From: Actimicrobium sp034313845
GTDB lineage: Bacteria > Pseudomonadota > Gammaproteobacteria > Burkholderiales > Burkholderiaceae_D
DNA: 64,000 nucleotides
Assembly: GCF_034313845.1 (NCBI RefSeq)
Contig: NZ_JAVIWN010000003.1
Strand: one strand, 5' to 3'
Shown: positions 52,972 to 62,496 of the stretch, piece after piece
How the letters are laid out: each line of letters opens with the position of its first letter
How positions within the stretch are numbered: position 1 is the stretch's first letter
The notes under the pieces: model-generated
Told to the model about the DNA's origin: nothing
The model's input: the letters and a program-made list of their open reading frames with translations, nothing else
Database searches by the model: none
Program-made: the position numbers and the translations under genes

Positions 52972-54621
52972 ATGAAGGAACTTCGTAGCCTGACTGCCCT
53001 GATCATCGAGCCACAACCGGGCATGCGCGGGAACCTGCACAATATGCTGACGCTCTGCGAATTGAAAAAGATCGACCATGCCGTTAGCTCCGGAACGGCG
53101 ATTCGCCAGCTTCAGACCCGTTCTTTTGACCTTATCTTGTGCGAGTACGATTTGGGTGCTGGCCAGGATGGGCAGCAGTTTCTCGAAGACGTACGCAATA
53201 ACAAGCTGATATCCATGGCCACGATATTTTTTATGGTCACTGCTGAGCGTGCCTATGAAAAAGTCGTCGGTGCGGCAGAGCTGGCACCTTCCGATTACAT
53301 ACTGAAGCCATTCACGGCCGACACGTTACTTGATCGCATTAAAAAAGCGGTTGAGAAACGCGCGGTATTTGCTCCTTTGTATCGGTTGATGGAGCGTGGC
53401 GACCTTGATCAGGCAGTTGCTGCATGTATCAAAGGAGAGGCTGGAAACGGACGCTATCTCGTTGATTTCAAACGCTTGCGGGCGGAGTTGCATATTTCAT
53501 TAGGTGAACCCCATCTGGCAGAGCCGCTCTATGCCGAGTTGTACGCGTTGCGCGCGGTTGCGTGGGCTCGCTTGGGCCTTGCAAAAACGTTATTTATGCA
53601 AAACAGGTTTGCTGAGTCAGAAGAGATGTTGGTTACATTGGTGGCCGAGAACAATAAATTCATGGACGCTTATGATTGGCTCGCCAAGGCGCATGAAGCC
53701 AATGGCAAATTCCCTCAAGCGCAGGTGGTACTCCAAAATGCCGTCGCCATCTCTCCTAACGCATTGCAACGGTTGCGCAAGTTAGGTGAGGTGGCATTGG
53801 AAACTGGTGATGTGGGGACTGCTGAAAAAGCATTTCAGCAAGTCGTCGCGAAGGCACGCTACTCGGAATTTCGCGACCCGGAGGATCATGTTCGCCTTGT
53901 AAGGTCGCTTGTTGACAAAGGTGATACCAGTCAGGCTGCGACCATCATCCGTGATCTGGATCGCTCGTTGTCGGGGTCTGGCAAGGGCAAGGCTTGTCAT
54001 GCCATTTCGTCTGCCATGTTGTTCAAGCACGCTGGCGATCTTGAACGTACCAGCCTTGAATTGAACAAAGCCGTTGAGGCCTGTCGTGACAATATTGGCT
54101 TGTCGACAGCAATGAAAATGACACTGGCTAAAAATTGCCTTGACCAAAAGATGGACAGCGGTGCTACCGAAATTATGCTCGACGTGATGAATAACGCGTC
54201 CAGTGGCGCTGCCATGGACAAAGCCATGAACTTGTTCGAGCAATCCGGACGCGCCGACCTGGCAGAAAGTACGGCCAAGGAAAGTCGGCGCATGGTGGTT
54301 GACCTTGTCGCGTCAGGGGCAGAAAAAGCGCGTCAAGGCGATTACCGAGGGGCAGTTTCATCGATGATGGAGGCCGTCAAAAAATTACCCGACAACCCGC
54401 AGGTGGTCTTTAACGCCGCCGTGGCGTTACTGAAACACCTTGATCATCTTGGTTGGGATGAGCGGTTGGGTGACCAGGCGAGAGCCCTGATTGACTCTGC
54501 CCGCCGACTTGACTCAGCTAACCCGCGCTTGTCGTCGCTGATGTCGCTGTACCAGAGCATTCTAAAAAAATACGGAATTTCTTCAGCGTATAACGGGGCA
54601 TTGTTAAAAAACGAGTCATAG
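52972..54621 (+). CDS. Response regulator with C-terminal TPR-like repeats
   Basis: A 549-residue protein. The receiver domain (about 1-125) has phospho-Asp in LILCEYDLGAGQDG, Thr in FFMVTAER and Lys in YILKPFT; the first acidic residues (LIIEPQPG) are atypical. The remaining 420 residues are helical tetratricopeptide-like repeats, for example YDWLAKAHEANGKFPQAQVV and AEKAFQQVVAKARY. REC-TPR proteins such as VieB act by protein-protein contact rather than by binding DNA. ATG 52972 (MKELRSLTAL) is chosen over 52906; a TATACT box at 52932-52937 lies between the two starts. Convergent with the Kef gene (5 bp). Confidence 0.82.
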   Translation: MKELRSLTALIIEPQPGMRGNLHNMLTLCELKKIDHAVSSGTAIRQLQTRSFDLILCEYDLGAGQDGQQFLEDVRNNKLISMATIFFMVTAERAYEKVVGAAELAPSDYILKPFTADTLLDRIKKAVEKRAVFAPLYRLMERGDLDQAVAACIKGEAGNGRYLVDFKRLRAELHISLGEPHLAEPLYAELYALRAVAWARLGLAKTLFMQNRFAESEEMLVTLVAENNKFMDAYDWLAKAHEANGKFPQAQVVLQNAVAISPNALQRLRKLGEVALETGDVGTAEKAFQQVVAKARYSEFRDPEDHVRLVRSLVDKGDTSQAATIIRDLDRSLSGSGKGKACHAISSAMLFKHAGDLERTSLELNKAVEACRDNIGLSTAMKMTLAKNCLDQKMDSGATEIMLDVMNNASSGAAMDKAMNLFEQSGRADLAESTAKESRRMVVDLVASGAEKARQGDYRGAVSSMMEAVKKLPDNPQVVFNAAVALLKHLDHLGWDERLGDQARALIDSARRLDSANPRLSSLMSLYQSILKKYGISSAYNGALLKNES

Positions 54622-54626
54622 CGGGG

Positions 54627-56429
54627 TCAGTCCCAGCCGTCGCGTGCGTCGTCGTTGCGGATTTGGGAATCACGAGAAAACATCTCCCGCAGTTCATCAC
54701 GCGCTTGCTTTGCCATTGACACCATCTGCTTCTGGTCCTTATAAAAAGGATAGACCGCTAGTAATGTCTTGACGTTGTGCTTGCGAAATTTCATCGCTGC
54801 CTGACGTGCCTCGAAAGCACCGAATCCTAGTTGTCCCAGTACTTGGCGTCCGAGTTGCAGGGCTGCCTCAAAAGTCTCTCGTTCAAGGACGGTGACACCC
54901 CGGTCCATCAATTCGTAGTAATGGGTTACGTTGCGCGCTCGTGCAAAGATGGGTAAGGCGGGAAAGGCTATTCGAACAGCGTCGACCAGCGCGAGACTAT
55001 CTGCGACATTGTCGATGGCAACTACTAGTGCACGGGCTTTGGCAGCCCCCGCGACTGTGAGCAGATCAACGCGAGTGGCGTCTCCGTAGAAAACTTTAAG
55101 GCCGAACTTACGTAGCAAGTCGATTTGGTCCGGATCGTGATCCAGTACAGTGACCCCTATTCGATTGGCATAAAGCAGGCGACCGATAATTTGTCCGAAG
55201 CGCCCAAAGCCAGCGATGATGACCGGATTGTCCTGTGGCTCGGTTAATTCATCCGGTCGTTTCTTTTCCGCACTGTACCTAGGCGCAAGTAGTTGGTCAT
55301 GGAAAATCAACAGCAAAGGCGTGGCGAGCATCGACAGTGCAACTACGACTACCAGCAATGACGAAATTTCGGACGAGAAAACATTAGCAGTCGCAGCCGC
55401 TCCAAATATAACAAATGCGAATTCACCACCTTGCGATAATAAAAATGCAAAAAGGGCTTGTTGCCCGCGCGGTATTCCGAAGGATTTGGCCAGCATGTAC
55501 AACAGTAGCGTTTTAATGACAAGAAACGCCGCAACTAAACCAAGCACCAGCCAGGGTTGGGCACGAAAGATGCCAAAGTCGACCGACATGCCGACGGCAA
55601 TAAAAAATAGTCCAAGAAGTAGGCCTTTGAAAGGCTCAAGGTCAGTTTCTATCGCATGGCGATATTCGGAATCTGCCAGCAGTACGCCGGCCAAAAATGT
55701 ACCCAGAGCCATGGACATGCCAACCCACTGCATCAGCAAGCCGATGGCAATGACGAGCAATAGCGCAAAAGCAGTAAATATTTCACGCATACCGGTATTT
55801 GCGATGACCCGTAAAATAGGTCGAATCAGATAGCGCCCGCCGATTACAAGCGCAATGACGACTCCTGCCACTTTTGCTGCACCTATCCAGCCGTGCCCTG
55901 TCACTGTGGTGGAGCTTGCACCGAGAAGGGGGACGATAGCGATCATCGGAATAGCCGCCATATCCTGAAATAACAGGATTGCAAAACTGGCAGAGCCTGC
56001 CGGGGTGGCCATCAAGTTCCGCTCTCCCACAGTCGCCAGTGCAATCGCCGTGGACGACAATGAGAGGCCCAGTGCTGCAATCAGCGCGGTATGCCAATCG
56101 ATGCCGAGAGTGATGCCGAACAAAAACAGAGCGAGTGTAATTAGGCCAACCTGCGCGGAACCCCAGCCAAAAATCGGTCGCCGCAACGACCACAGTCGTT
56201 TGGGATCGAGTTCCAGACCGATAAGAAATAACAAGAGGACCACACCAAACTCCGAGAAGTGGAGAATGTCTTCAACGCCGTTGATCAAACCAAATCCCCA
56301 AGGTCCGATAACGATTCCCGCCAGCAGATAACCGAGTACCGCCCCCAAGCCAAGCTTTTTGGCGACTGGCACAGCGATGACTGCCGCGACCAAGTAAATT
56401 AACGCGTTGAACAGGAGGCTATGTTCCAT
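54627..56429 (-). CDS. Kef-type K+/H+ antiporter with RCK_N domain
   Basis: A 600-residue inner-membrane protein. The N-terminal part (about 1-380) has about 12 helices of the CPA2 fold, with LGYLLAGIVIGPWGFGL and ALGLSLSSTAIAL. The C-terminal part has the NAD-binding TrkA-N/RCK fold (VIIAGFGRFGQIIGRLL, and the second strand VTVLDHDPDQ). This layout is KefB/KefC: K+ efflux gated by glutathione adducts that protects cells against electrophiles. ATG 56429 (MEHSLLF) is taken; it overlaps the KefF-like gene, which would be the regulatory partner. Confidence 0.9.
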   Translation of the reverse strand: MEHSLLFNALIYLVAAVIAVPVAKKLGLGAVLGYLLAGIVIGPWGFGLINGVEDILHFSEFGVVLLLFLIGLELDPKRLWSLRRPIFGWGSAQVGLITLALFLFGITLGIDWHTALIAALGLSLSSTAIALATVGERNLMATPAGSASFAILLFQDMAAIPMIAIVPLLGASSTTVTGHGWIGAAKVAGVVIALVIGGRYLIRPILRVIANTGMREIFTAFALLLVIAIGLLMQWVGMSMALGTFLAGVLLADSEYRHAIETDLEPFKGLLLGLFFIAVGMSVDFGIFRAQPWLVLGLVAAFLVIKTLLLYMLAKSFGIPRGQQALFAFLLSQGGEFAFVIFGAAATANVFSSEISSLLVVVVALSMLATPLLLIFHDQLLAPRYSAEKKRPDELTEPQDNPVIIAGFGRFGQIIGRLLYANRIGVTVLDHDPDQIDLLRKFGLKVFYGDATRVDLLTVAGAAKARALVVAIDNVADSLALVDAVRIAFPALPIFARARNVTHYYELMDRGVTVLERETFEAALQLGRQVLGQLGFGAFEARQAAMKFRKHNVKTLLAVYPFYKDQKQMVSMAKQARDELREMFSRDSQIRNDDARDGWD

Positions 56430-56979
56430 TGTTGGTAAGCCAGTGAGGATAGGTTTGAAGTTGCTTGATATAAGTCTCGATGTGTCGACTGACCGCCGTT
56501 TCATCTGCTTGATTTGCGCCGTGGAAAACGTGTGGCGTTTGCCACGTCATCCCGCATAACCGGGCGGTTTGTTCTTGCGCTGGAAGAAAGGAAGAAAAAG
56601 GATGTTGGTGCACACCCTCGATTTGATAAGTTTCGTGTGTTCCGCCTGTACTTGTAACTAGCCAATAGCTTTTACCCGTCAACGCATTGCCACCTTCACC
56701 ATATGCCCAGCCGTGTTCAAGTACCACATCAAACCACTCTTTAAGCAGCGATGGCACGCTGTACCACTGAAGCGGATGCTGTATTACCACTAGATCGGCC
56801 GCTTCAAGGAGCGATTGCTCACGCGGAATGTCGATATCAAAGTCAGGATAGGCGTCGTAGAGATCATGCACCGTTACATTGGGCAGCATGGCAGCTGCAA
56901 GGGCTAGGCGTCGATTGATCCGCGACCGCTGCAGAGACGCATGGGCCAGAACCACTAGTATGTTGGGCGCTGGTGTCAT
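56419..56979 (-). CDS. KefF-like NAD(P)H oxidoreductase, Kef ancillary subunit
   Basis: A 186-residue flavodoxin-fold quinone reductase. FMN-binding signatures include ILVVLAHASLQRSRINRRL, QHPLQWYSVPSLLKEWFDVV and WLVTSTGG. In E. coli KefF activates KefC, and the same order occurs here: the gene lies directly upstream and overlaps the antiporter gene by 11 bp. Enzyme activity toward quinones or methylglyoxal-type stress agents is family inference. Confidence 0.9.
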   Translation of the reverse strand: MTPAPNILVVLAHASLQRSRINRRLALAAAMLPNVTVHDLYDAYPDFDIDIPREQSLLEAADLVVIQHPLQWYSVPSLLKEWFDVVLEHGWAYGEGGNALTGKSYWLVTSTGGTHETYQIEGVHQHPFSSFLPAQEQTARLCGMTWQTPHVFHGANQADETAVSRHIETYIKQLQTYPHWLTNNGT

Positions 56980-57175
56980 TGTCTGTAATCAGTCATGTAA
57001 ATTTCAAAGGGAAGTCCAAAAGATCGGTACCTTAACAAATAATAGACGCTGTTGATTACCGGTGCCTTCGAGTTTGTTGATCATTCATCAGGTCCTTTGC
57101 ATTGTTTTGCCAGCCAGCCTGAAGATGTCTTGATTAGATTGATGTTGCCCGCGTTCTACTGAATTTCAAATTGAA

Positions 57176-58165
57176 ATGGATGCTATGACTACTATGCCAG
57201 AAGGAAAAAAAGAAATACCGGCACCGCAAAGCCTGGAAAAAGAAGATGCCACCGTGTCGATGCCTAGTGCAGAAAAGCCACCTTTGCCATGGGAGCTTGC
57301 ACAGCGAGAAACACCATGGACGCAGTCATGGAATGTATTCTCAGCGCGCATCCGGGCGATCAGTGACAAAGTGGGCAAAAAGCTCGCTCATAGAACGTTA
57401 AAGATTGGGGTATCAGCGAGGATATTTCATCCGGAACCAGGAGCTAAAGGACTGCGTGGCAAAACTTTGCAATACCTTGAAGAGTCGATTGCCCAGTGGG
57501 TTATGTCTCGCGACGTGATGGTCTTTATGATCCCGACGGTGAATACGAACGGCTTGCTGCATCCAAGTAATATCCGGCTTCGTGACTACGCCAAACACCT
57601 TGATGGTTTGGTTTTGCAAGGAGGAGCTGACGTTTCACCACAAAGCTACTCCGAGTTAGCGACCCGGCCAGAATGGAACGGCGACAGGGCAAGAGACATG
57701 TACGAACTCGAATTGCTGCACGAGTTCATTGAGGCTGACAAACCGGTTCTCGGAATTTGTCGAGGCTGCCAATTAATTAACGTCGCATTCGGGGGGACGT
57801 TGTACCAGGACATCGCGGCAGACGTGCCGAATGCCATCGCGCATGTGAATGAACTTTATGACAGTCATCGTCATTCAATTCAATTTCCCGTCGGGTCGTC
57901 GTTAGGAAAGATGTTTTTTAAGGAAGAGTCGCCGATGGTCAATTCAATACATCATCAAGCTGTTCGTGACGTTGGACGCAACTTGAATGTTGAGGCAGTG
58001 TCAGGAGAGGACCAAATAGTCGAGGCCATCCGTTATCGTAAAGCAGCTTTCGTGATGGGGTTGCAATGGCACCCAGAATTTCACAGAGCCGGTGGGGTAG
58101 AGTTGCTTGACTGCACTCCGGTACTCGACAGTTTCTTGAAGGCAGCCCGAGAAACACGTTTCTAA
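57176..58165 (+). CDS. PuuD-like gamma-glutamyl-amide hydrolase (class I glutamine amidotransferase-like)
   Basis: A 329-residue hydrolase. The catalytic Cys lies in LGICRGCQLINVAFGG, and the His/Glu of the triad in GLQWHPEF; LVLQGGADVSPQSY is the oxyanion region. The N-terminal 65 residues are charged and hydrophilic, longer than PuuD itself (254 residues). It probably cuts a gamma-glutamyl amide, for example gamma-glutamyl-GABA in putrescine breakdown, but no other putrescine genes are nearby. It is divergent from the KefF-like gene by about 200 bp. Confidence 0.85.
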   Translation: MDAMTTMPEGKKEIPAPQSLEKEDATVSMPSAEKPPLPWELAQRETPWTQSWNVFSARIRAISDKVGKKLAHRTLKIGVSARIFHPEPGAKGLRGKTLQYLEESIAQWVMSRDVMVFMIPTVNTNGLLHPSNIRLRDYAKHLDGLVLQGGADVSPQSYSELATRPEWNGDRARDMYELELLHEFIEADKPVLGICRGCQLINVAFGGTLYQDIAADVPNAIAHVNELYDSHRHSIQFPVGSSLGKMFFKEESPMVNSIHHQAVRDVGRNLNVEAVSGEDQIVEAIRYRKAAFVMGLQWHPEFHRAGGVELLDCTPVLDSFLKAARETRF

Positions 58166-58378
58166 GATTGGATGTGGTAGTGCGAGCGCCGAAGACGAAG
58201 AATGTCTTGTTGGATAGCGTCCCTTTACGTGATCAAGAGCGAATTCTTGAGCGGAGCACTTAAAAAATAGCGAATTCGTGCAGCTTTATAGTATTATGCG
58301 CGGCGCACGAAAATTCGTAGCTAATCAATTCGCTGCACTAACACGGATTGATAGGTGGGAAACTTAAGTGCGCGAAGA

Positions 58379-58407
58379 TTGACAAGGGGCTTTCTCTCAA
58401 ATATAGT
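58379..58407 (+). promoter_or_regulatory. Sigma-70 promoter of the tRNA-tuf operon
   Basis: TTGACA at 58379-58384, a 17-bp spacer, and TATAGT at 58402-58407 form a near-consensus promoter, followed by the G/C-rich stretch typical of stringently controlled stable-RNA promoters. It lies 14 bp before tRNA-Tyr, so processing of the transcript must occur close to its start. Confidence 0.88.
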
Positions 58408-58421
58408 TTGGGGTTCCCTAA

Positions 58422-58507
58422 GGAGGGGTGGCCGAGTGGTTAATGGCAGCAGACTGTAAATCTGCCCTCTTACGAGTACGCTGGTTCGAATCCAGCCCCC
58501 TCCACCA
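58422..58507 (+). tRNA. tRNA-Tyr (anticodon GTA)
   Basis: An 86-nt gene with CCA encoded. Acceptor stem GGAGGGG pairs with CCCCTCC; the long variable arm of tyrosine tRNA is present, and the anticodon GTA is at 58456-58458. First gene of the tRNA-tuf operon. Confidence 0.97.
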
Positions 58508-58567
58508 GATTTAGGTGAAGAAATAAGCGCAGGTTAATAAGTAGTAGTTGCGGAAGCGGTGACCCTC

Positions 58568-58641
58568 GCGGGTGTAGCTCAATGGTAGAGCTGAAGCCTT
58601 CCAAGCTTATGACGAGGGTTCGATTCCCTTCACCCGCTCCA
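58568..58641 (+). tRNA. tRNA-Gly (anticodon TCC)
   Basis: A 74-nt gene with CCA encoded. Acceptor stem GCGGGTG pairs with CACCCGC; anticodon TCC at 58600-58602. Second tRNA of the operon. Confidence 0.97.
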
Positions 58642-58673
58642 GTTTTACGCAGTTGATTATTCAGCTGCAAGTA

Positions 58674-58748
<75 letters not shown>

Positions 58749-58827
58749 GTTTCGTTAGTGGTGAGTCGTATAACTAAGTCGATCGGGCTCGTGCCTGAAC
58801 ATTCTCTCAAATCGTTAGGAGTCCAAG

Positions 58828-60018
58828 ATGGCAAAGAGTAAATTTGAGCGGACCAAACCGCACGTAAATGTAGGCACGATTGGCCATGTGGACCACGGCA
58901 AAACTACATTGACAGCAGCAATTGCAACGGTACTGTCAAAGAAATTTGGCGGCGAAGCAAAAGCTTACGATCAGATCGATGCAGCACCAGAAGAAAAAGC
59001 GCGCGGCATTACAATTAATACTGCACACGTCGAGTACGAAACAGCAGCGCGTCACTACGCGCACGTTGACTGCCCAGGCCACGCTGACTATGTGAAGAAC
59101 ATGATTACCGGTGCGGCGCAGATGGACGGTGCGATTCTGGTGTGTTCAGCTGCAGACGGTCCAATGCCGCAAACTCGCGAGCACATCTTGCTGGCGCGTC
59201 AAGTTGGTGTACCGTACATCATCGTTTTCTTGAACAAGTGCGACATGGTTGACGATGCCGAGTTGCTCGAGTTGGTGGAAATGGAAGTTCGTGAACTGCT
59301 AGTCAAATATGAGTTCCCAGGTGACGATTTGCCAATCATTCAAGGTTCCGCGAAATTGGCGCTGGAAGGCGATACAGGTACGTTGGGTGAGGAAGCCATC
59401 ATGAAATTGGCTGAAGCACTTGATACCTACATCCCTACACCTGAGCGTGCAGTTGACGGTGCCTTTTTGCTGCCAGTCGAAGACGTGTTCTCGATCTCGG
59501 GTCGCGGTACCGTTGTGACCGGTCGTATCGAGCGTGGTATCGTCAAGGTCGGCGAGGAGCTGGAAATCATCGGCATCCGCGACACACAAAAAACTACTTG
59601 CACCGGCGTTGAGATGTTCCGCAAACTGCTGGATCAAGGCCAGGCTGGTGACAACGTCGGCGTGCTGTTGCGCGGCACCAAGCGTGAAGATGTTGAGCGG
59701 GGTCAGGTATTGGCCAAGCCAAACACCATCAAGCCGCACAAGCATTTCACTGGTGAAATTTACGTTTTGTCGAAAGACGAAGGCGGACGTCACACACCTT
59801 TCTTTAACAACTATCGTCCTCAGTTTTACTTCCGTACAACAGACGTAACAGGGTCGATCGAGTTGCCGAAAGACAAAGAGATGGTTATGCCTGGTGACAA
59901 CGTGTCGATCACTGTTATGCTGATTAACCCGATCGCGATGGAAGAAGGATTGCGCTTCGCTATTCGTGAAGGCGGTCGTACTGTTGGTGCTGGCGTCGTT
60001 GCAAAGATTATCGAGTAA
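58828..60018 (+). CDS. tuf: Elongation factor Tu
   Basis: GTPase that carries aminoacyl-tRNA to the ribosome. The 396 residues are the standard length. G motifs are GHVDHGKTT, DCPGHADY and NKCDMVDD; the effector region is RGITINTAHVEYE. Domains 2 and 3 end in GRTVGAGVVAKIIE. It is preceded by AGGAG and co-transcribed with three tRNAs; tRNA-Trp follows. A second tuf is usual in this lineage but lies outside the window. Confidence 0.98.
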   Translation: MAKSKFERTKPHVNVGTIGHVDHGKTTLTAAIATVLSKKFGGEAKAYDQIDAAPEEKARGITINTAHVEYETAARHYAHVDCPGHADYVKNMITGAAQMDGAILVCSAADGPMPQTREHILLARQVGVPYIIVFLNKCDMVDDAELLELVEMEVRELLVKYEFPGDDLPIIQGSAKLALEGDTGTLGEEAIMKLAEALDTYIPTPERAVDGAFLLPVEDVFSISGRGTVVTGRIERGIVKVGEELEIIGIRDTQKTTCTGVEMFRKLLDQGQAGDNVGVLLRGTKREDVERGQVLAKPNTIKPHKHFTGEIYVLSKDEGGRHTPFFNNYRPQFYFRTTDVTGSIELPKDKEMVMPGDNVSITVMLINPIAMEEGLRFAIREGGRTVGAGVVAKIIE

Positions 60019-60041
60019 TAAATTATTTCTAATGAAGATAA

Positions 60042-60073
60042 TTCCCGCTTTGAGAGTAAACTTTAACGGGAAA
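60042..60073 (+). terminator. Possible weak hairpin after tuf
   Basis: TTCCCG and CGGGAA can pair across an 18-nt loop and are followed by an A/T-rich stretch ending TTATTTTC. It is weak; read-through into tRNA-Trp and secE is likely. Confidence 0.35.
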
Positions 60074-60101
60074 TTTATTTTCAAGAGCAGTGTTTAAACG
60101 T

Positions 60102-60177
60102 AGGGGTGTAGCTCAATTGGCAGAGCGTCGGTCTCCAAAACCGAAGGTTGGGGGTTCGAGGCCCTCCGCCCCTGCCA
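60102..60177 (+). tRNA. tRNA-Trp (anticodon CCA)
   Basis: A 76-nt gene with CCA encoded. Acceptor stem AGGGGTG pairs with CGCCCCT (one G-T pair); anticodon CCA at 60135-60137. Located between tuf and secE, the usual betaproteobacterial order. Confidence 0.97.
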
Positions 60178-60213
60178 CCGAATTAGGTGCAGGGTATCGA
60201 AAGTAAATAGAGT

Positions 60214-60597
60214 ATGTCTAATCAACCTGTGCAAACAGTGAGCACGTCAAGCGACAAGTTAAAGGTCGCTTTGGCCGTTTGTGCTGTCATTGCTGGCGTG
60301 GTAGTTTTCTATGTGCTTGCGGACAAGCCTTCATTAGTCAGAGCTAGTGGGTTAGTGCTGGGCCTGATAGTGGCTGTGGGATTTGCGTGGACATCAACTC
60401 AAGGCAGGGAATTTCTAAATTTTGCCAGTGAAGCAGTTCGTGAAACCAAAAAAGTAGTGTGGCCAACCAGAAAAGAAGCAATGCAGATTACTGCAGTTGT
60501 GTTCTGCTTCGTTCTGGTAATGGCTATTTTTCTTTGGGGAACCGATAAGTTACTAGAGTTTATATTGTACGACTTGATTCTGGGCTGGAAAAAATGA
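60214..60597 (+). CDS. secE: Preprotein translocase subunit SecE
   Basis: A 127-residue inner-membrane subunit of SecYEG. Three transmembrane helices are visible (VALAVCAVIAGVVVFYVL, VLGLIVAVGFAW, and a third near the C-terminus), with the conserved amphipathic segment REFLNFASEAVRETKKVVWPTRKEA before the last helix. Its stop overlaps the nusG start by 4 bp. Confidence 0.96.
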   Translation: MSNQPVQTVSTSSDKLKVALAVCAVIAGVVVFYVLADKPSLVRASGLVLGLIVAVGFAWTSTQGREFLNFASEAVRETKKVVWPTRKEAMQITAVVFCFVLVMAIFLWGTDKLLEFILYDLILGWKK

Positions 60598-61196
60598 CGA
60601 ACGAGCAAGCAGAAGACGGAGCGCCAGTAAATACAGAAAGCGCAGCAACTGTAGCGCTAACTAGTAAAAAACGTTGGTACGTAGTACATGCTTGTTCCGG
60701 CATGGAGAAAAGCGTGCAACGAGCTTTGACCGAGCGAGTAACTCGCGCAGGAATGGATGAGAAATTTGGTCAGATATTAGTTCCGACCGAAGAAGTAATC
60801 GAAGTAAAAAATGGTCAGAAGACAGTCACTGAACGTAGATTTTTCCCGGGTTATGTGTTGGTCGAGATGGAAATGACTGACGAAACATGGCATTTGGTGA
60901 AAAACACAAGCAAGGTGACAGGGTTTATCGGTGGTAAGTCTAATAAGCCAACGCCAATTCCTCCGCATGAAGTTGACAAGATCATGCAGCAGATGCAAGA
61001 GGGTATTGAGAAGCCTAGGCCAAAAGTATTGTACGAGGTCGGTGAATTAGTCCGGATTAAAGATGGTCCATTCACAGACTTCAACGGAAATGTAGAAGAA
61101 GTTAACTACGAAAAATCAAAAGTCAGAGTTTCAGTGACAATTTTCGGTAGAGCAACACCAGTTGAGTTAGAGTTCGGGCAGGTAGAAAAAGCTTGA
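60594..61196 (+). CDS. nusG: Transcription termination/antitermination protein NusG
   Basis: A 200-residue factor that couples RNA polymerase to the ribosome and Rho. The NGN domain has WYVVHACSGMEKSV and the conserved FPGYVLVEMEM; the KOW domain is in VRIKDGPFTDFNGNVEEVN. The N-terminal 22 residues are a longer, acidic lead than in E. coli NusG. Start overlaps secE. Confidence 0.96.
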   Translation: MTNEQAEDGAPVNTESAATVALTSKKRWYVVHACSGMEKSVQRALTERVTRAGMDEKFGQILVPTEEVIEVKNGQKTVTERRFFPGYVLVEMEMTDETWHLVKNTSKVTGFIGGKSNKPTPIPPHEVDKIMQQMQEGIEKPRPKVLYEVGELVRIKDGPFTDFNGNVEEVNYEKSKVRVSVTIFGRATPVELEFGQVEKA

Positions 61197-61354
61197 TGAC
61201 GTAATCAGGCAAAAGATTTTTAAGTAATTTGTATGAAAAGTAATGGCCGAAATTAAAATCGGAAATTATTTATGTATCAGCGAGGAGCCCAATTAAAGTG
61301 CGTGATATCACGTAGTTGAAAAGGCGCTACCACTCACCTAAAGACGGAGCCTAC

Positions 61355-61786
61355 ATGGCAAAGAAAATTATTGGTTTTATCAAGCTGCAAGTGCCGGCTG
61401 GTAAAGCAAACCCATCCCCTCCGATTGGTCCTGCATTGGGTCAACGCGGTTTGAACATTATGGAATTCTGCAAGGCATTTAACGCTCAGACCCAAGGTCT
61501 CGAGCCAGGCCTGCCAATTCCTGTTGTTATTACAGCCTTCGCAGACAAATCGTTCACTTTTGTGATGAAGACGCCACCGGCGACAATTCTGATCAAAAAA
61601 GCAGCTGGAATTACCAAGGGTTCGCCTAAGCCGCACGTGGATAAGGTCGGTAGCATCACGCGACAGCAAGCAGAAGAAATCGCAACACAAAAACGGCCAG
61701 ATTTGACGGCTGCTGACATGGAAGCCGCCGTGCGTATCATCGCGGGCTCGGCACGTTCCATGGGTATCACGGTAGAGGGAATGTAA
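61355..61786 (+). CDS. rplK: Ribosomal protein L11
   Basis: A 143-residue protein of the GTPase-associated centre. Conserved KLQVPAGKANPSPPIGPALG and the C-terminal GSARSMGITVEGM are clear. ATG 61355 (MAKKIIGFIKL) is used; a longer frame begins at 61316. Its stop overlaps the rplA start by one base (TAATG). The first gene of the rplKAJL cluster, 158 bp after nusG; the region between has no clear promoter that I can name. Confidence 0.97.
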   Translation: MAKKIIGFIKLQVPAGKANPSPPIGPALGQRGLNIMEFCKAFNAQTQGLEPGLPIPVVITAFADKSFTFVMKTPPATILIKKAAGITKGSPKPHVDKVGSITRQQAEEIATQKRPDLTAADMEAAVRIIAGSARSMGITVEGM

Positions 61787-62486
61787 TGGCTAAGTTATCC
61801 AAGCGTATCAAAGCAATTAAAGCTAAAGTCGATCGTACTAAGTCCTATCCATTCGACAATGCTGTGGCATTAATTAAAGAACTCGCTACGGCGAAATTCA
61901 ATGAATCGATTGATGTGTCAGTTCAACTCGGTGTCGATGCAAAGAAATCGGACCAAGTCGTCCGTGGATCCGTTGTGCTGCCAGCAGGAACAGGTAAAAG
62001 TGTTCGTGTTGCCGTTTTCGCCACGGGTGAAAAAGCTGAGCAAGCTAAAGCTGCAGGTGCAGACATCGTTGGTATGGAAGATTTGGCAGAGCAGATCAAA
62101 GCAGGCAACATGCCTTTTGATATCGTTATCGCCTCACCTGACACAATGCGTATTGTAGGTACACTGGGCCAGATTTTGGGTCCACGCGGGCTGATGCCTA
62201 ACCCGAAGGTGGGTACGGTTACGCCTGATGTAGCTACTGCGGTAAAAAACGCCAAAGCTGGTCAAGTTCAATACCTGCGGACCGAGCATAAGGCGGAGTT
62301 GTTCACGCCACAATCGGTCGCAAGTCGTTCACTGATGAAGCATTGAAGTCGAACCTCGTCGCTCTGATTGATGCACTGAATAAAGCAAAGCCAACATCAA
62401 GCAAAGGTGTCTACCTGCGCAAGGTTTCTTTGTCATCTACAATGGGTGCCGGTGTTCGTGTTGATCATGCGTCGCTAGCAGCTTAA
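61786..62486 (+). pseudogene. rplA: Ribosomal protein L1, apparent frameshift
   Basis: The first frame gives LSKRIKAIKAKVD through FDIVIASPDTMRIVGTLGQILGPRGLMPNPKVGTV, standard L1, but ends early at 62346 after 186 residues. The rest (VHATIGRKSFTDEALKSN onward, to GAGVRVDHASLAA) is in the next frame and stops at 62484-62486. One missing G around 62292-62298 (GGCGGAG for GGCGGGAG) restores 233 residues, the usual L1 length. Just before it, 'QYLRTEH' is also odd: the family has QY-R-x-D, so several small indels may be clustered here. A sequencing or assembly error is likely because L1 loss makes cells sick. Confidence 0.88.
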
Positions 62487-62496
62487 AAAATAACGT

